Shown here: positions 1-6,650 of the stretch, in pieces | How positions within the stretch are numbered: the first letter of the stretch is position 1 | Layout of the letters: the number at the start of each line of letters is the position of its first letter | Origin: an uncultured Pseudorhodoferax sp. | GTDB lineage: Bacteria; Pseudomonadota; Gammaproteobacteria; Burkholderiales; Burkholderiaceae | Direction: 5' to 3' | Assembly: GCA_913776795.1 (NCBI GenBank) | Contig: CAJYRH010000574.1 | Span: 1-9,453 of the forward strand | Length of the DNA stretch: 9,453 bases | Notes under the pieces: generated by a model | The model's database searches: none | Seen by the model: the letters and a program-made list of their open reading frames with translations, nothing else | Told to the model about the DNA's origin: nothing | Position numbers and translations under genes: made by a program

Positions 1-908
1 ATGCGGGTCAGGGCGCGCGGCTCGGCGGCTGCGGCTTCGGGGACCTTGGCCACGTCGCGCTCGGCGAAGAAGGCGTGGATCAGGCCGGCGCGCTGCGGGC
101 TCGCCAGGCATTGCATGAAGAGTTCGCGCTCGTACTTCAATGCCTCGTCGAAGGGCTTGTCGAGGGCGGCTTGCACCGCGTCGACGATGCGGTGCGGCGA
201 GAACAGGTTCTTCGCCTTCTTGCCCTGCTCGGCGCGTGCGGCGGCGATGGCGGCGCGGCTGGCTTCCACGTCGGCGAGGCCGGCGGCATCGCGCGATCGG
301 CGCGGGCCGGCGTTCGACGCCAGCAGTTCCTGTGCGTAGGCCAGGCCTTCGGCCAGCGTGTCGTCGCTCTGGGCCAGCCGGTCGATGAGGCCGAGCTTGA
401 GCGCCTCGGCCGCGCCCACGTGGCGGCCGGTCAGCATGATGTCCAGTGCGGCAGCCGCACCCACCAGGCGCGGTGCCCGCTGCGTGCCGCCGGCGCCGGG
501 CAACAGGCCCAACAGCACCTCCGGCAGGCCCAGCTTGGCGTTGGCCACGGCGATGCGGTAGTGCGCGGCAATCGCCACTTCCAGCCCGCCGCCCAACGCC
601 GCGCCGTGGATGGCAGCAACCACGGGCTTCTTGCTGGACTCGATGCGCTTGCACACGTCGGTCAGCAGCGGCGGCTGTGGCGGCAGGCCGAACTCGCGGA
701 TGTCGGCGCCCGCGATGAAGCTCTTGCCCGCGCCCACGATCAGCACGGCGGCCACGGCGGCGTCGGTCTCGGCGCGTTCCATGGCCTCGGCCAGGCCGCG
801 GCGCACGGCGGCGCCCAGGGCGTTGACGGGTGGGTTGTCCACGGTGACCAGCAGCACCTTTCCGTGCAGCTGGGTGCGCACCACTTGTTCGTCCGGCGTG
901 TTTGCCAT
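1..908 (-). CDS. FadB/FadJ-like 3-hydroxyacyl-CoA dehydrogenase/enoyl-CoA hydratase, N-terminal part (partial)
   Basis: The frame reads from an ATG at 908 down to the left edge without a stop, giving 302 residues. It starts MANTPDEQVV and is a crotonase fold: the oxyanion-hole segment FIAGADIREF lies at about residues 64-73 and HGAALGGGLE at 101-110. The two candidate catalytic glutamates are Glu110 (in GGGLE) and Glu130 (in GLPEVLLGLLPGAGGTQR). After the hydratase domain comes a helical linker ending in AFFAERDVAKVPEA, which in multifunctional beta-oxidation proteins directly precedes the NAD-binding 3-hydroxyacyl-CoA dehydrogenase domain. That domain should lie beyond the left edge. The family hydrates trans-2-enoyl-CoA to 3-hydroxyacyl-CoA and oxidises it to 3-ketoacyl-CoA in the cytoplasm. 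The start is supported by an AAGAGA-like weak ribosome site just upstream and by the typical N-terminal spacing. It is divergent from a LysR gene, a usual regulator-target layout. A stand-alone enoyl-CoA hydratase is less likely because of the linker. Confidence 0.9.
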   Translation of the reverse strand, partial: MANTPDEQVVRTQLHGKVLLVTVDNPPVNALGAAVRRGLAEAMERAETDAAVAAVLIVGAGKSFIAGADIREFGLPPQPPLLTDVCKRIESSKKPVVAAIHGAALGGGLEVAIAAHYRIAVANAKLGLPEVLLGLLPGAGGTQRAPRLVGAAAALDIMLTGRHVGAAEALKLGLIDRLAQSDDTLAEGLAYAQELLASNAGPRRSRDAAGLADVEASRAAIAAARAEQGKKAKNLFSPHRIVDAVQAALDKPFDEALKYERELFMQCLASPQRAGLIHAFFAERDVAKVPEAAAAEPRALTR

Positions 909-958
909 GGCGTTGTCTCTTTGGGTTGGGATGCGGCGCATTGTTGGCCTGCGATTGC

Positions 959-998
959 GGCTTGACAATGGCATAGACTTCAAACACACCGTCAAGCC
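959..998. promoter_or_regulatory. Inverted repeat in divergent promoter region (candidate LysR operator)
   Basis: A perfect 8-bp inverted repeat, GGCTTGAC (959-966) and GTCAAGCC (991-998), is separated by 24 bases. It lies in the 100-bp gap between the divergent FadB-like and LysR genes. Each arm contains a TTGAC core that resembles a -35 element on its own strand (TTGACA on plus at 962-967), but no good -10 hexamer is found at 16-18 bases from either. LysR-type regulators usually bind an interrupted dyad in the divergent gap and control both genes. That this dyad is the operator is an inference from position and symmetry. Confidence 0.4.
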
Positions 999-1008
999 AA
1001 TTAAGACA

Positions 1009-1908
1009 ATGAGCCTGGATGTCCAGTCCCTGACGCTGCTGGTCCAGATCCTGGACGCGGGCAACCTGGCCGAGGCCGCGCGCCGCATGAAGATGAGCCG
1101 GGCCAACGTGAGCTACCACCTGAACCAGGTGGAGCGCGCCATCGGCCAGCAGCTGATCCGCCGCACCACGCGCCGGCTGGAGGCCACCGAGATCGGGCTC
1201 AAGCTCTACGAGCACGGCCGCGTGATCCAGAACGAGCTGCTGGCCGCGCGCGAGTCGATCGCCACGCTGGGGCAGGAGCTGAGCGGCCGCGTGCGGCTGT
1301 CGGTGCCCAGCGGGTATGGGCAACTGGCCATGTCGCCCTGGCTGCTGGAGTTCAAGCGCCGCCATCCGGCCATCGTGCTCGACGTGCTGTTCGAAAACCG
1401 CGTGGAAGACCTCATGCGCGACGAGGTGGACGTGGCCGTGCGCGTACTGTCCGAGCCGCCGCAGAACCTGGTGGCGCGCGACCTGGGGCCTGTGCGCTTC
1501 GTGGCCTGTGCGTCGCACGGCTATGCCGAGCGCGCCGGTTTGCCGCAGCGCCTGGAGGACCTGGCCCACACCCCCTTGCTGACGGCCGCCGTGATCGGCA
1601 AGCAGCTGCGCCTGGCGGCCTACCTGGAGGGCGAGCGGCACGAGGTGCTGATCGAGCCCACGCTGATTTCGGAGAACTTCATGTTCCTGCGCGACGCGGT
1701 GCTGGCCGGCCTGGGCGTGGGCCTGGTGCCCGACTACACGGTGCGCGACCTGGTGCAGGCCGGCAAGGTGGTCACGGCGCTCGACGCCTGGCGCCTGTCG
1801 ATCTTCGGCACCCGCATGCACCTGCTGTACATGCCGAACCGGCACCACACGCGGGCGATGGCGACGTTCATCGAGTACGTGCTGGAGCGGGCGCGCGAAA
1901 CTGCGTAG
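1009..1908 (+). CDS. LysR-family transcriptional regulator (divergent from FadB-like gene)
   Basis: This 299-residue protein has the usual LysR length. The N-terminal winged helix-turn-helix covers about residues 4-63, with AEAARRMKMSRANVSYHLNQ as the recognition region and RRTTRRLEATEIG as the wing. A long linker helix follows, then a periplasmic-binding-like effector domain from about residue 91 (GRVRLSVPSGYG), with RDAVLAGLGVGLVPDYTV near the C-terminus. The open frame extends far upstream, but the start at 1009 is chosen because MSLDVQSLTLLVQI aligns with normal LysR N-termini and upstream codons overlap the divergent gene. The ribosome site is weak (TAAGA at 1002-1006). It probably controls the adjacent beta-oxidation gene and itself through the inverted repeat in the shared gap; the effector is unknown. 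Confidence 0.93.
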   Translation: MSLDVQSLTLLVQILDAGNLAEAARRMKMSRANVSYHLNQVERAIGQQLIRRTTRRLEATEIGLKLYEHGRVIQNELLAARESIATLGQELSGRVRLSVPSGYGQLAMSPWLLEFKRRHPAIVLDVLFENRVEDLMRDEVDVAVRVLSEPPQNLVARDLGPVRFVACASHGYAERAGLPQRLEDLAHTPLLTAAVIGKQLRLAAYLEGERHEVLIEPTLISENFMFLRDAVLAGLGVGLVPDYTVRDLVQAGKVVTALDAWRLSIFGTRMHLLYMPNRHHTRAMATFIEYVLERARETA

Positions 1909-1936
1909 CAGCGGCGCCGCAGAAACAAGCCCCCGG

Positions 1937-1965
1937 TTGCGCGCTGGACCGGTTCATCGCATAAG
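1937..1965 (+). promoter_or_regulatory. Possible sigma70 promoter for the dienelactone hydrolase gene
   Basis: TTGCGC (1937-1942) and CATAAG (1960-1965) are separated by 17 bases, 37 bases before the start codon. The match to consensus is partial (3/6 and 4/6), so this is a candidate only. It sits in the 94-bp gap after the LysR gene, so the hydrolase could have its own promoter. A 10-bp self-complementary GCGGCGCCGC at 1911-1920, just after the LysR stop, has no loop or T tract and is not called a terminator. Confidence 0.3.
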
Positions 1966-2002
1966 CTGCCGTGCTTTTTTCTTCAACGGAGGTAGACCCA
2001 CC

Positions 2003-2845
2003 ATGTGCGATCTGAACGACCAGGAAGAGCTCCGCAAGTACACCCGCCGCGATTTCGGCGCCTGGGCCGCGTCGGCCGGCCTGCTGACCGTGCTGCCCGG
2101 CGTGGCCAACGCGGTGGCCGTCGCCGAACGCGACGTGGTCATTGCCACGCCGGACGGCAGCTGCGATGCCTACTTCGTCGCCCCCACCGCGGGTGCTGCG
2201 CCGGCCGTGCTGGTATGGCCCGACGTCTTTGGCCTGCGCCCTGCCTTTCGGCAGATGGGAAAGCGCCTGGCGGAGTCGGGCTACAGCGTGCTCGTCGTCA
2301 ACCCCTTCTACCGCCAGAAGAAGGCGCCCACCGCGCCGCAGGGCGGCCAGACGCCGATCGCCGAAGTGATGCCGCTGATGCAGGCCCTGACGCCGGCCAT
2401 GCACCTGGCCGACGGCAAGGCCTTCGTGGCCTGGCTCGACGCCCAGGCCGAGGTCGACAAGGCGCGCAAGATGGGCACCACCGGCTACTGCATGGGCGGG
2501 CCGATCGCGGTGCGCACGGCCACCGTGGCACCGGGCCGCGTGGGCGCGGTCGGCAGCTTCCATGGCGCCGCCATGGTGACGCCGGCGCCAGACAGCCCGC
2601 ACCGCCTGGTGGGCCAGACGAAGGCGCACTACCTGATCGCGGTGGCCGAGAACGACGACACCAAGGACCCCGAGGCCAAGGCCACGCTGCGTGCGGCGCT
2701 GGAGAGCGCCAAGCTGCCGGCTGAGGTGGAGGTGTACCCGGCGGCGCACGGTTGGTGCCCGCCTGACACGCGGGTTTACGATGCCGCCCAGTCCGAACGT
2801 GCCTGGACGCGCCTGCTGGCGACCTTCAGCAAGGCGCTGGTCTGA
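2003..2845 (+). CDS. Dienelactone hydrolase family protein with Tat signal peptide
   Basis: The product is 280 residues, alpha/beta-hydrolase fold. The catalytic Cys-Asp-His triad of the dienelactone hydrolase family can be placed: Cys163 in GTTGYCMGG, Asp218 or Asp219 in AVAENDDTKD, and His249 in PAAHGWC. The N-terminus has a twin-arginine motif, TRRDFGAW (Arg15-Arg16), followed by a hydrophobic stretch and a likely signal-peptidase site near GVANA (residues 33-37), so export through Tat to the periplasm is likely. The start at 2003 is set by a strong ribosome site, GGAGG at 1988-1992, ten bases upstream; the earlier in-frame ATG at 1937 lies upstream of that site and is not used. Family members hydrolyse dienelactone or other small esters and lactones; the true substrate here is not known. 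The classical cytosolic ClcD/TcbE enzymes are shorter and lack this leader. It stands alone on the plus strand between a LysR gene and infA. Confidence 0.9.
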   Translation: MCDLNDQEELRKYTRRDFGAWAASAGLLTVLPGVANAVAVAERDVVIATPDGSCDAYFVAPTAGAAPAVLVWPDVFGLRPAFRQMGKRLAESGYSVLVVNPFYRQKKAPTAPQGGQTPIAEVMPLMQALTPAMHLADGKAFVAWLDAQAEVDKARKMGTTGYCMGGPIAVRTATVAPGRVGAVGSFHGAAMVTPAPDSPHRLVGQTKAHYLIAVAENDDTKDPEAKATLRAALESAKLPAEVEVYPAAHGWCPPDTRVYDAAQSERAWTRLLATFSKALV

Positions 2846-2891
2846 ACCTGCGTGCGCGCGCACCTGCGCGCCGCACAGGGGAGGTGGCCGC

Positions 2892-3155
2892 ATGCCCGTG
2901 CCGTCGACCATGCGCCGCCGGGCCGGTGCGTCCTGCGCAGCCTCGTCGCGGGTGTCGTGGCGTTCGCCAAGGTCTGCGGACACGCTCGCCGTCGCCTGGG
3001 ACGACGGCGAAGCCCCCGCACGACCGCACGAGGAGTCGGTGCCGGCCGCGCTGCATGGGCACGCAACCCGCATGCGCGCAGCGCTGCAACCGGCCTGGGC
3101 ACCGCGTACAACGCCTGTGTCGGCAGCGCCACAGTTTTCGTGCGCCATCCGTTAG
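2892..3155 (+). CDS. Small hypothetical ORF (87 aa), doubtful
   Basis: An ATG at 2892 is preceded by a near-perfect ribosome site, GGGGAGGT (2878-2885), with six bases of spacing, and opens an 87-residue frame ending in TAG. The predicted protein starts [15 protein letters not shown], is Arg/Ala/Ser-rich and has a more acidic middle ([15 protein letters not shown]). No family is recognised, there is no signal peptide or membrane helix, and third positions are less uniformly G/C than in neighbouring genes. In DNA this GC-rich, open frames of this length arise by chance, so the ribosome site is the only positive evidence. It ends 155 bases before infA. Confidence 0.25.
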   Translation: MPVPSTMRRRAGASCAASSRVSWRSPRSADTLAVAWDDGEAPARPHEESVPAALHGHATRMRAALQPAWAPRTTPVSAAPQFSCAIR

Positions 3156-3191
3156 ACTTTCGCCCGCATTTGTGGCCCGTGGTGTACACAA

Positions 3192-3207
3192 GGCGGCAAA
3201 CGCCGCC
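3192..3207. promoter_or_regulatory. Hairpin in the probable infA leader
   Basis: GGCGGC (3192-3197), loop AAAC, GCCGCC (3202-3207) forms a tight 6-bp G/C hairpin about 100 bases before the infA start. There is no T tract, so it is not a standard terminator. It directly follows the palindrome GTGTACAC. It may be a structured part of the messenger leader, but no function is shown. Confidence 0.35.
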
Positions 3208-3310
3208 AGCGCAACGCAGCGCAGCGGCCGCATCAAGGTTCTCAACGGATGGACAGGGTCTGCCGGGCTTGGCACGGCGGGCTGGAAGGCAAACAGACCG
3301 AAAGCTGACG

Positions 3311-3553
3311 ATGGCCAAGGAAGACCTGATCGAAATGAACGGCGTGGTCGAGGAAGTGCTGCCCGACTCGCGTTACCGCGTCACGCTGGAGAACGGCCAC
3401 AGCCTCGTGGCCTACAGCGCCGGCAAGATGCGCAAGCACCACATCCGCATCCTGGCGGGTGACCGCGTGACGCTGGAACTGTCGCCCTACGACCTGAGCA
3501 AGGGCCGCATCAAGTTCCGCCACCTCGAGTCGCGCGGGCCCGGCCCGCGCTGA
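3311..3553 (+). CDS. infA: Translation initiation factor IF-1
   Basis: This 80-residue protein is a clear IF-1: a single S1/OB-fold domain with [51 protein letters not shown] and [19 protein letters not shown]-1 binds the A site of the 30S subunit with IF-2 and IF-3 during initiation. The start at 3311 gives the conserved N-terminus; the open frame upstream (to 2852) is a chance extension. A weak GAAAG ribosome site (3300-3304) lies six bases upstream. The C-terminal extension ([11 protein letters not shown]) exceeds the 72-residue standard form. Genes flanking it are not ribosomal proteins, so this is not the copy found in the spc/alpha ribosomal operon region. From what I recall of beta-proteobacteria, many carry a second IF-1 with this [12 protein letters not shown] start, and this matches it. 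Confidence 0.95.
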   Translation: MAKEDLIEMNGVVEEVLPDSRYRVTLENGHSLVAYSAGKMRKHHIRILAGDRVTLELSPYDLSKGRIKFRHLESRGPGPR

Positions 3554-3725
3554 GGCAGGCCCAGCCGCCGCGTCGGGCCGGCCGGCTGCGCGGTGCGGGC
3601 CGCCAACCTTCCGTCTTGCACGGCCAGCGCCCCGCGCCGAGCTGTCGCAGTACCATGCTCGCGCGCGGCACCCCTCCCACCAGCACCGCGCCCATGGCGC
3701 GCATGCTTCTTGCGTCGGACATCCC

Positions 3726-4628
3726 ATGGACGTTCGGCAGTTGCGCTATTTCGTTGCGATCGCGGAGAGCCTGAGTTTTCGGCGCGCCGCCGACGAACTG
3801 CACATCGCACAACCTGCGTTGAGCCGGCAGATCCGGCAACTGGAGGAGCAGCTCGGCGCCCGGCTTTTGGAGCGCGACAAGCGCTCGGTCGCATTGACCG
3901 CCGCGGGCCAGGCGGTGCTGGAGCATTCCCGCACCCTGCTGGCGCAGATGCAGGGCCTGCCGGCCATCGCGCAGCGGGCCGCCTCGGGCGAGACCGGGCG
4001 GATCCGCGTCGGCTTCATCAGCCTGGTGGCGTACGAGTTCCTGCCCGCCTTGGTGCGCGAGTTCCGCAGCCGCCTGCCCCAGGTGGACGTGGTGATGCAC
4101 GAATTCCCCGTCATGCACCAGTACGAGCCGCTGATGCAGGACCGCTTCGACGTGGCCATCCTGCGGCCGCTGCAGCCCGATCCGCTGATCGCCACCCAGG
4201 TCATCGACCGGGCTCGCTTCGTCGTGGCATTGCCCAGGAGCCATCCGCTGTGCCGGCAGGAGTCGCTGTCGGTGGCCGACCTGTGCAGCGAGGAGTTCAT
4301 CTCACTGCCGCGGACGAACGGGCCGAGCTTCCAGGCCCAGATCGTCGGCTTCTGCCGCGATGCCGGCTTCTGCCCCACGGTGATGCGCGAAGTCGGCGAC
4401 TCGCAGGCCATGATGGGTATGGTGGGCGCCGGCATGGGCGTGGCCATCGTGCCCGAGGTGGTGCGGCACCTGAAGACCGACGGGGTCGAGTACCGGCATC
4501 TGTCTGACCTGCCGCACCGGGCCGACATCGTGGTGGCCTGGAAGACAGCGGAGTCCAACCCCCTGGTCCACCAGTTCGTGCGCGCCGCGCAGCGTGCCTT
4601 TCCTCTGGCGGACACCGTTCCTCTCTGA
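3726..4628 (+). CDS. LysR-family transcriptional regulator (BenM/CbnR-like), regulator of the ABC importer cluster
   Basis: The product is 300 residues. The N-terminus MDVRQLRYFVAIAESLSFRRAADELHIAQPALSRQIRQLE is a classic LysR winged helix-turn-helix (about residues 1-60), closest in style to BenM/CatM/CbnR regulators of aromatic catabolism, ending in LLERDKRSVALTAAG. The effector-binding domain begins near residue 91 (GRIRVGFISLVAYEFLPALV) and contains VGDSQAMMGMVGAGMGVAIVPEVV around 219-242. The start gives the standard N-terminus; the upstream ribosome site is weak. It is followed, after 151 bases and on the same strand, by the importer genes, so it most likely controls them, perhaps in response to the imported compound. 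This co-directional layout is less usual than the divergent one. The 172-bp gap before it shows no clear promoter. Confidence 0.94.
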   Translation: MDVRQLRYFVAIAESLSFRRAADELHIAQPALSRQIRQLEEQLGARLLERDKRSVALTAAGQAVLEHSRTLLAQMQGLPAIAQRAASGETGRIRVGFISLVAYEFLPALVREFRSRLPQVDVVMHEFPVMHQYEPLMQDRFDVAILRPLQPDPLIATQVIDRARFVVALPRSHPLCRQESLSVADLCSEEFISLPRTNGPSFQAQIVGFCRDAGFCPTVMREVGDSQAMMGMVGAGMGVAIVPEVVRHLKTDGVEYRHLSDLPHRADIVVAWKTAESNPLVHQFVRAAQRAFPLADTVPL

Positions 4629-4658
4629 TTCCCGCACTGATCCCGCGCTGATGCCGCG
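4625..4658. repeat. Three tandem 11-12 bp repeats of CTGATnCCGCR type
   Basis: CTGATTCCCGCA (4625-4636), CTGATCCCGCG (4637-4647) and CTGATGCCGCG (4648-4658) lie head to tail. The first overlaps the stop codon of the LysR gene. The third forms the left arm of a hairpin, GATGCC (4650-4655) with GGCATC (4661-4666) around a 5-base loop. Spacing close to one helical turn would suit a protein-binding array, but chance in GC-rich DNA is possible. Confidence 0.45.
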
Positions 4659-4690
4659 CCGGCATCACAGCCTGCCCCAAACGGTATTGG

Positions 4691-4705
4691 CCTGCCCGGC
4701 GCAGG
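4691..4705. promoter_or_regulatory. Short dyad upstream of importer genes (candidate LysR site)
   Basis: CCTGC (4691-4695), five bases, GCAGG (4701-4705) form a perfect short inverted repeat about 80 bases before the substrate-binding protein start. LysR regulators bind interrupted dyads near this distance from their target promoters. TTGGCC (4687-4692) and CACACT (4711-4716), 18 bases apart, are a poor promoter match overlapping the dyad. Assignment rests on position only. Confidence 0.25.
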
Positions 4706-4779
4706 TTTCGCACACTGCAGACAGACAGCGCTGCAGCTGTTCCCCGCCCCCGATGTCCCCATCCCGCAGGAGAGTTCCG

Positions 4780-5850
4780 ATGATCATGCACCCCACCAGC
4801 CCGCTTGTTCCGATCGGCCGCCGCCAGTGGCTCGCCGGGATCGCCGCGACGGCCGCCGCCAGCGTCTGGCCGGACGCCCCGGCGTTCGCGCAGGCGGCGA
4901 AGTTCGGCGCGGCCGACTGCGGCATCGCCAGCATCGATCCGCTCTATTCGATGGTCTACGTCGGCGCCAAGCAGCGCTACTTCAACGACGCCGGCCTGGA
5001 CCTCAAGGCAATGAACGCGCAGAGCGGGCCGCGCGCCAAGCAGATGCTGGCGGCCGGGCAGATCTTCGCCGCGGTCTCCGGCGTGAACGACCCGGTGTCT
5101 CTGACCCTCGCCGGCAAGCAGGCAGTGCTGGTGGCGGGCTTCGACACGCGCATCCCGTTCGCCAACATCCTCATCAGCAAGAAGCTCTACGACAGCGGCG
5201 TCAAGGACATAAAGGCCCTGGCCGGCCGCTCCATCGGCATCACCCAGCCGCAGTCGGCCACCTGGCTGATGGCGGTGTACCTGGCCGACAAGGCCGGCAT
5301 CAAGGACCAGCTGAAGATCCGGCCGCTGGGCGACTTCGCCACCATGCTGGGCGCGGTGAAGAGCGGGTCGGTCGATTGCTGCACGGCGACCTACTCGATG
5401 CTGAACAAGGCGCAGGCCGAAGGCTGGGGCGTGCCGCTGTTCGACGTGACCGACAACGCCGGCTGGAACGCGTCCTTCGGCGGCGACATCCCGGGCGTGG
5501 GCATCTACGTGATGCAGGAGACCATCGACAAGCGGCCCGATGCCGTACAGGCCCTGGTCACCGGGGTGGCGCGGGCCACCGACTACCTGCATCAGACCAG
5601 CGCCACCGAGGTGGTGTCGCTGATCGGTGCGGAGTACCTCAACGGCTACGCGCCGCAGCTGTCGATCGACTCCGTCACCACTTTCAAGAAGACCTGGAGC
5701 ACGGACAACCTGATCACCCCCCAGCACTACGCGCGGCTGATGGAGGTGATGGGCAGCGGCCGCCAGATCGCCAACGAGGACATGGGCAAGGTGCCCTACG
5801 AGAAGATGGTCGACATGCGCTTCGTGAAGAAGGCGCGGGGCCTCGCATGA
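4780..5850 (+). CDS. ABC importer substrate-binding protein, NMT1/THI5-like (SsuA/TauA superfamily)
   Basis: The product is 356 residues. An N-terminal signal is evident: GRRQWLAGIAATAAASVW (Arg14-Arg15 and a hydrophobic core) ends at APAFA, with cleavage likely after Ala37. The paired arginines followed by Q-W-L resemble a Tat signal, but Sec export is also possible. The mature part follows the NMT1/THI5-like plan of aliphatic sulfonate, taurine and nitrate binding proteins: IASIDPLYSMVYVGAKQRYF near residues 49-68, an AAGQIFAAVSGVND segment (91-104), LAGRSIGITQPQSAT (147-161) and GAVKSGSVDCCTAT (191-204). It should capture a small organic solute in the periplasm and pass it to the permease. 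The ATG at 4780 has an AGGAGA ribosome site (4768-4773) six bases away; a second ATG at 4786 is possible. Its stop overlaps the ATPase start (ATGA at 5847-5850), so the two are translationally coupled. Specificity cannot be deduced; phthalate-type transporters use the same family. Confidence 0.9.
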   Translation: MIMHPTSPLVPIGRRQWLAGIAATAAASVWPDAPAFAQAAKFGAADCGIASIDPLYSMVYVGAKQRYFNDAGLDLKAMNAQSGPRAKQMLAAGQIFAAVSGVNDPVSLTLAGKQAVLVAGFDTRIPFANILISKKLYDSGVKDIKALAGRSIGITQPQSATWLMAVYLADKAGIKDQLKIRPLGDFATMLGAVKSGSVDCCTATYSMLNKAQAEGWGVPLFDVTDNAGWNASFGGDIPGVGIYVMQETIDKRPDAVQALVTGVARATDYLHQTSATEVVSLIGAEYLNGYAPQLSIDSVTTFKKTWSTDNLITPQHYARLMEVMGSGRQIANEDMGKVPYEKMVDMRFVKKARGLA

Positions 5851-6650
5851 TCGACATCTCCCACATCAGCAAGGCCTACCTCAGCGCGACGCGCGAGACC
5901 TGGGCCATCGGCGATGTCAGCCTGCAGGTGCGCAGGGGCGAGTTCGTCTGCATCGTGGGGCCGAGCGGCTGCGGCAAGAGCACGCTGCTGAACATGGTCG
6001 GAAGCTTCATGGCGCCCAGCGCGGGACAGATCTCCATCGACCACATCCCGGTGGTGCCGGGCACCATCCCGAACCGACTGGGCTACATCTTCCAGAAGGA
6101 CACGGTGCTGCCCTGGTACACGGTGGGGCGCAACATCGGCCTGGGCCTGAAGTTCCGCGGCTACTCCGAGCTGCAGATCGCCGAGAAGGTCAAGCGCCTG
6201 CTGGCGCTGGCCAACCTGTCGGGCAGCGAGGACATGTTGCCGCACCAGCTTTCGGGCGGCATGCGCCAGCGTGTCGCGCTGCTGATGACCCTGGCCTGCG
6301 AACCCGACGTGCTGCTGCTGGACGAGCCATTCGGCGCGCTCGACAGCAACACCAAGATGACGCTGCACCACGAACTGCTGACGATCTGGCAGAAGCTGGG
6401 CCAGACGGTGGTGATGGTGACGCACGACCTGGACGAAGCCGTCACGCTGGCCGACCGGGTGATCGTGCTGTCGGCGCCGCCGAGCCGCGTGGTGCTGGAC
6501 CACCACGTGGACCTGCCACGCCCGCGCAACGTGTTCGCGCTGCGCGACTCCGAGGATTTCGGCCGCAACGTGCGCGCCATCTGGAGCGTGCTGGGACGCG
6601 AGTTCCAGGCCGCGCAAAACACCGCCAAGGAGGCTTCCGATGTCGCCTGA
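5847..6650 (+). CDS. ABC importer ATPase (SsuB/TauB/NrtD family)
   Basis: This 267-residue protein has all nucleotide-binding motifs: Walker A GPSGCGKST (38-46), Q-loop Gln83 in YIFQKDTVLPW, ABC signature LSGGMRQR (135-142), Walker B VLLLDEP (155-161) with catalytic Glu160, D-loop GALD (163-166) and the switch His193 in VMVTHDLDEAV. The QKDTVLPW segment and VTHDLDEA are typical of the taurine/sulfonate/nitrate importer group. It acts at the cytoplasmic membrane face and powers uptake by the neighbouring permease. The start overlaps the preceding stop as ATGA, which sets the start; the open frame upstream is out-of-frame shadow of the binding protein. Its last 11 bases overlap the permease start. 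No key residue is missing. Confidence 0.95.
   Translation: MIDISHISKAYLSATRETWAIGDVSLQVRRGEFVCIVGPSGCGKSTLLNMVGSFMAPSAGQISIDHIPVVPGTIPNRLGYIFQKDTVLPWYTVGRNIGLGLKFRGYSELQIAEKVKRLLALANLSGSEDMLPHQLSGGMRQRVALLMTLACEPDVLLLDEPFGALDSNTKMTLHHELLTIWQKLGQTVVMVTHDLDEAVTLADRVIVLSAPPSRVVLDHHVDLPRPRNVFALRDSEDFGRNVRAIWSVLGREFQAAQNTAKEASDVA

Larger units (their letters stand above)
2846..3310. other. 465-bp intergenic stretch upstream of infA
   Basis: No frame here encodes a recognisable protein. The stretch contains a self-complementary GTGCGCGCGCAC (2852-2863) just after the hydrolase stop, a small ORF described separately (2892-3155), an 8-bp palindrome GTGTACAC (3182-3189) and a hairpin (3192-3207). A minus-strand frame starting near 3233 has a signal-peptide-like beginning ([16 protein letters not shown]), but it soon turns into an Arg/Cys-rich shadow with no family features. 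The last 150 bases probably hold the infA promoter and a long leader, but I cannot assign a -35/-10 pair with confidence. Confidence 0.5.

Noticed and set aside
610..1008. N-terminal extension of the first LysR gene
   Set aside because: The extension overlaps the divergent FadB-like gene and its translation is shadow; the LysR domain begins at 1009.
1911..1920. GCGGCGCCGC palindrome after the first LysR stop as a terminator
   Set aside because: It has no loop when folded and no T tract follows; a T run at 1975-1980 is too far away.
1868..3148. 426-residue open frame on the minus strand opposite the hydrolase
   Set aside because: It is rich in Arg, His, Gln and Gly without motifs, and lies opposite a conserved gene with an intact catalytic triad; typical GC-rich antisense shadow.
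2852..3310. N-terminal extension of IF-1
   Set aside because: IF-1 has no such domain; the conserved protein starts at MAKEDLIEM and the extension is Arg-rich shadow.
4297..5727. 476-residue open frame on the minus strand opposite the LysR gene and binding protein
   Set aside because: Low-information composition and full overlap with two conserved genes.
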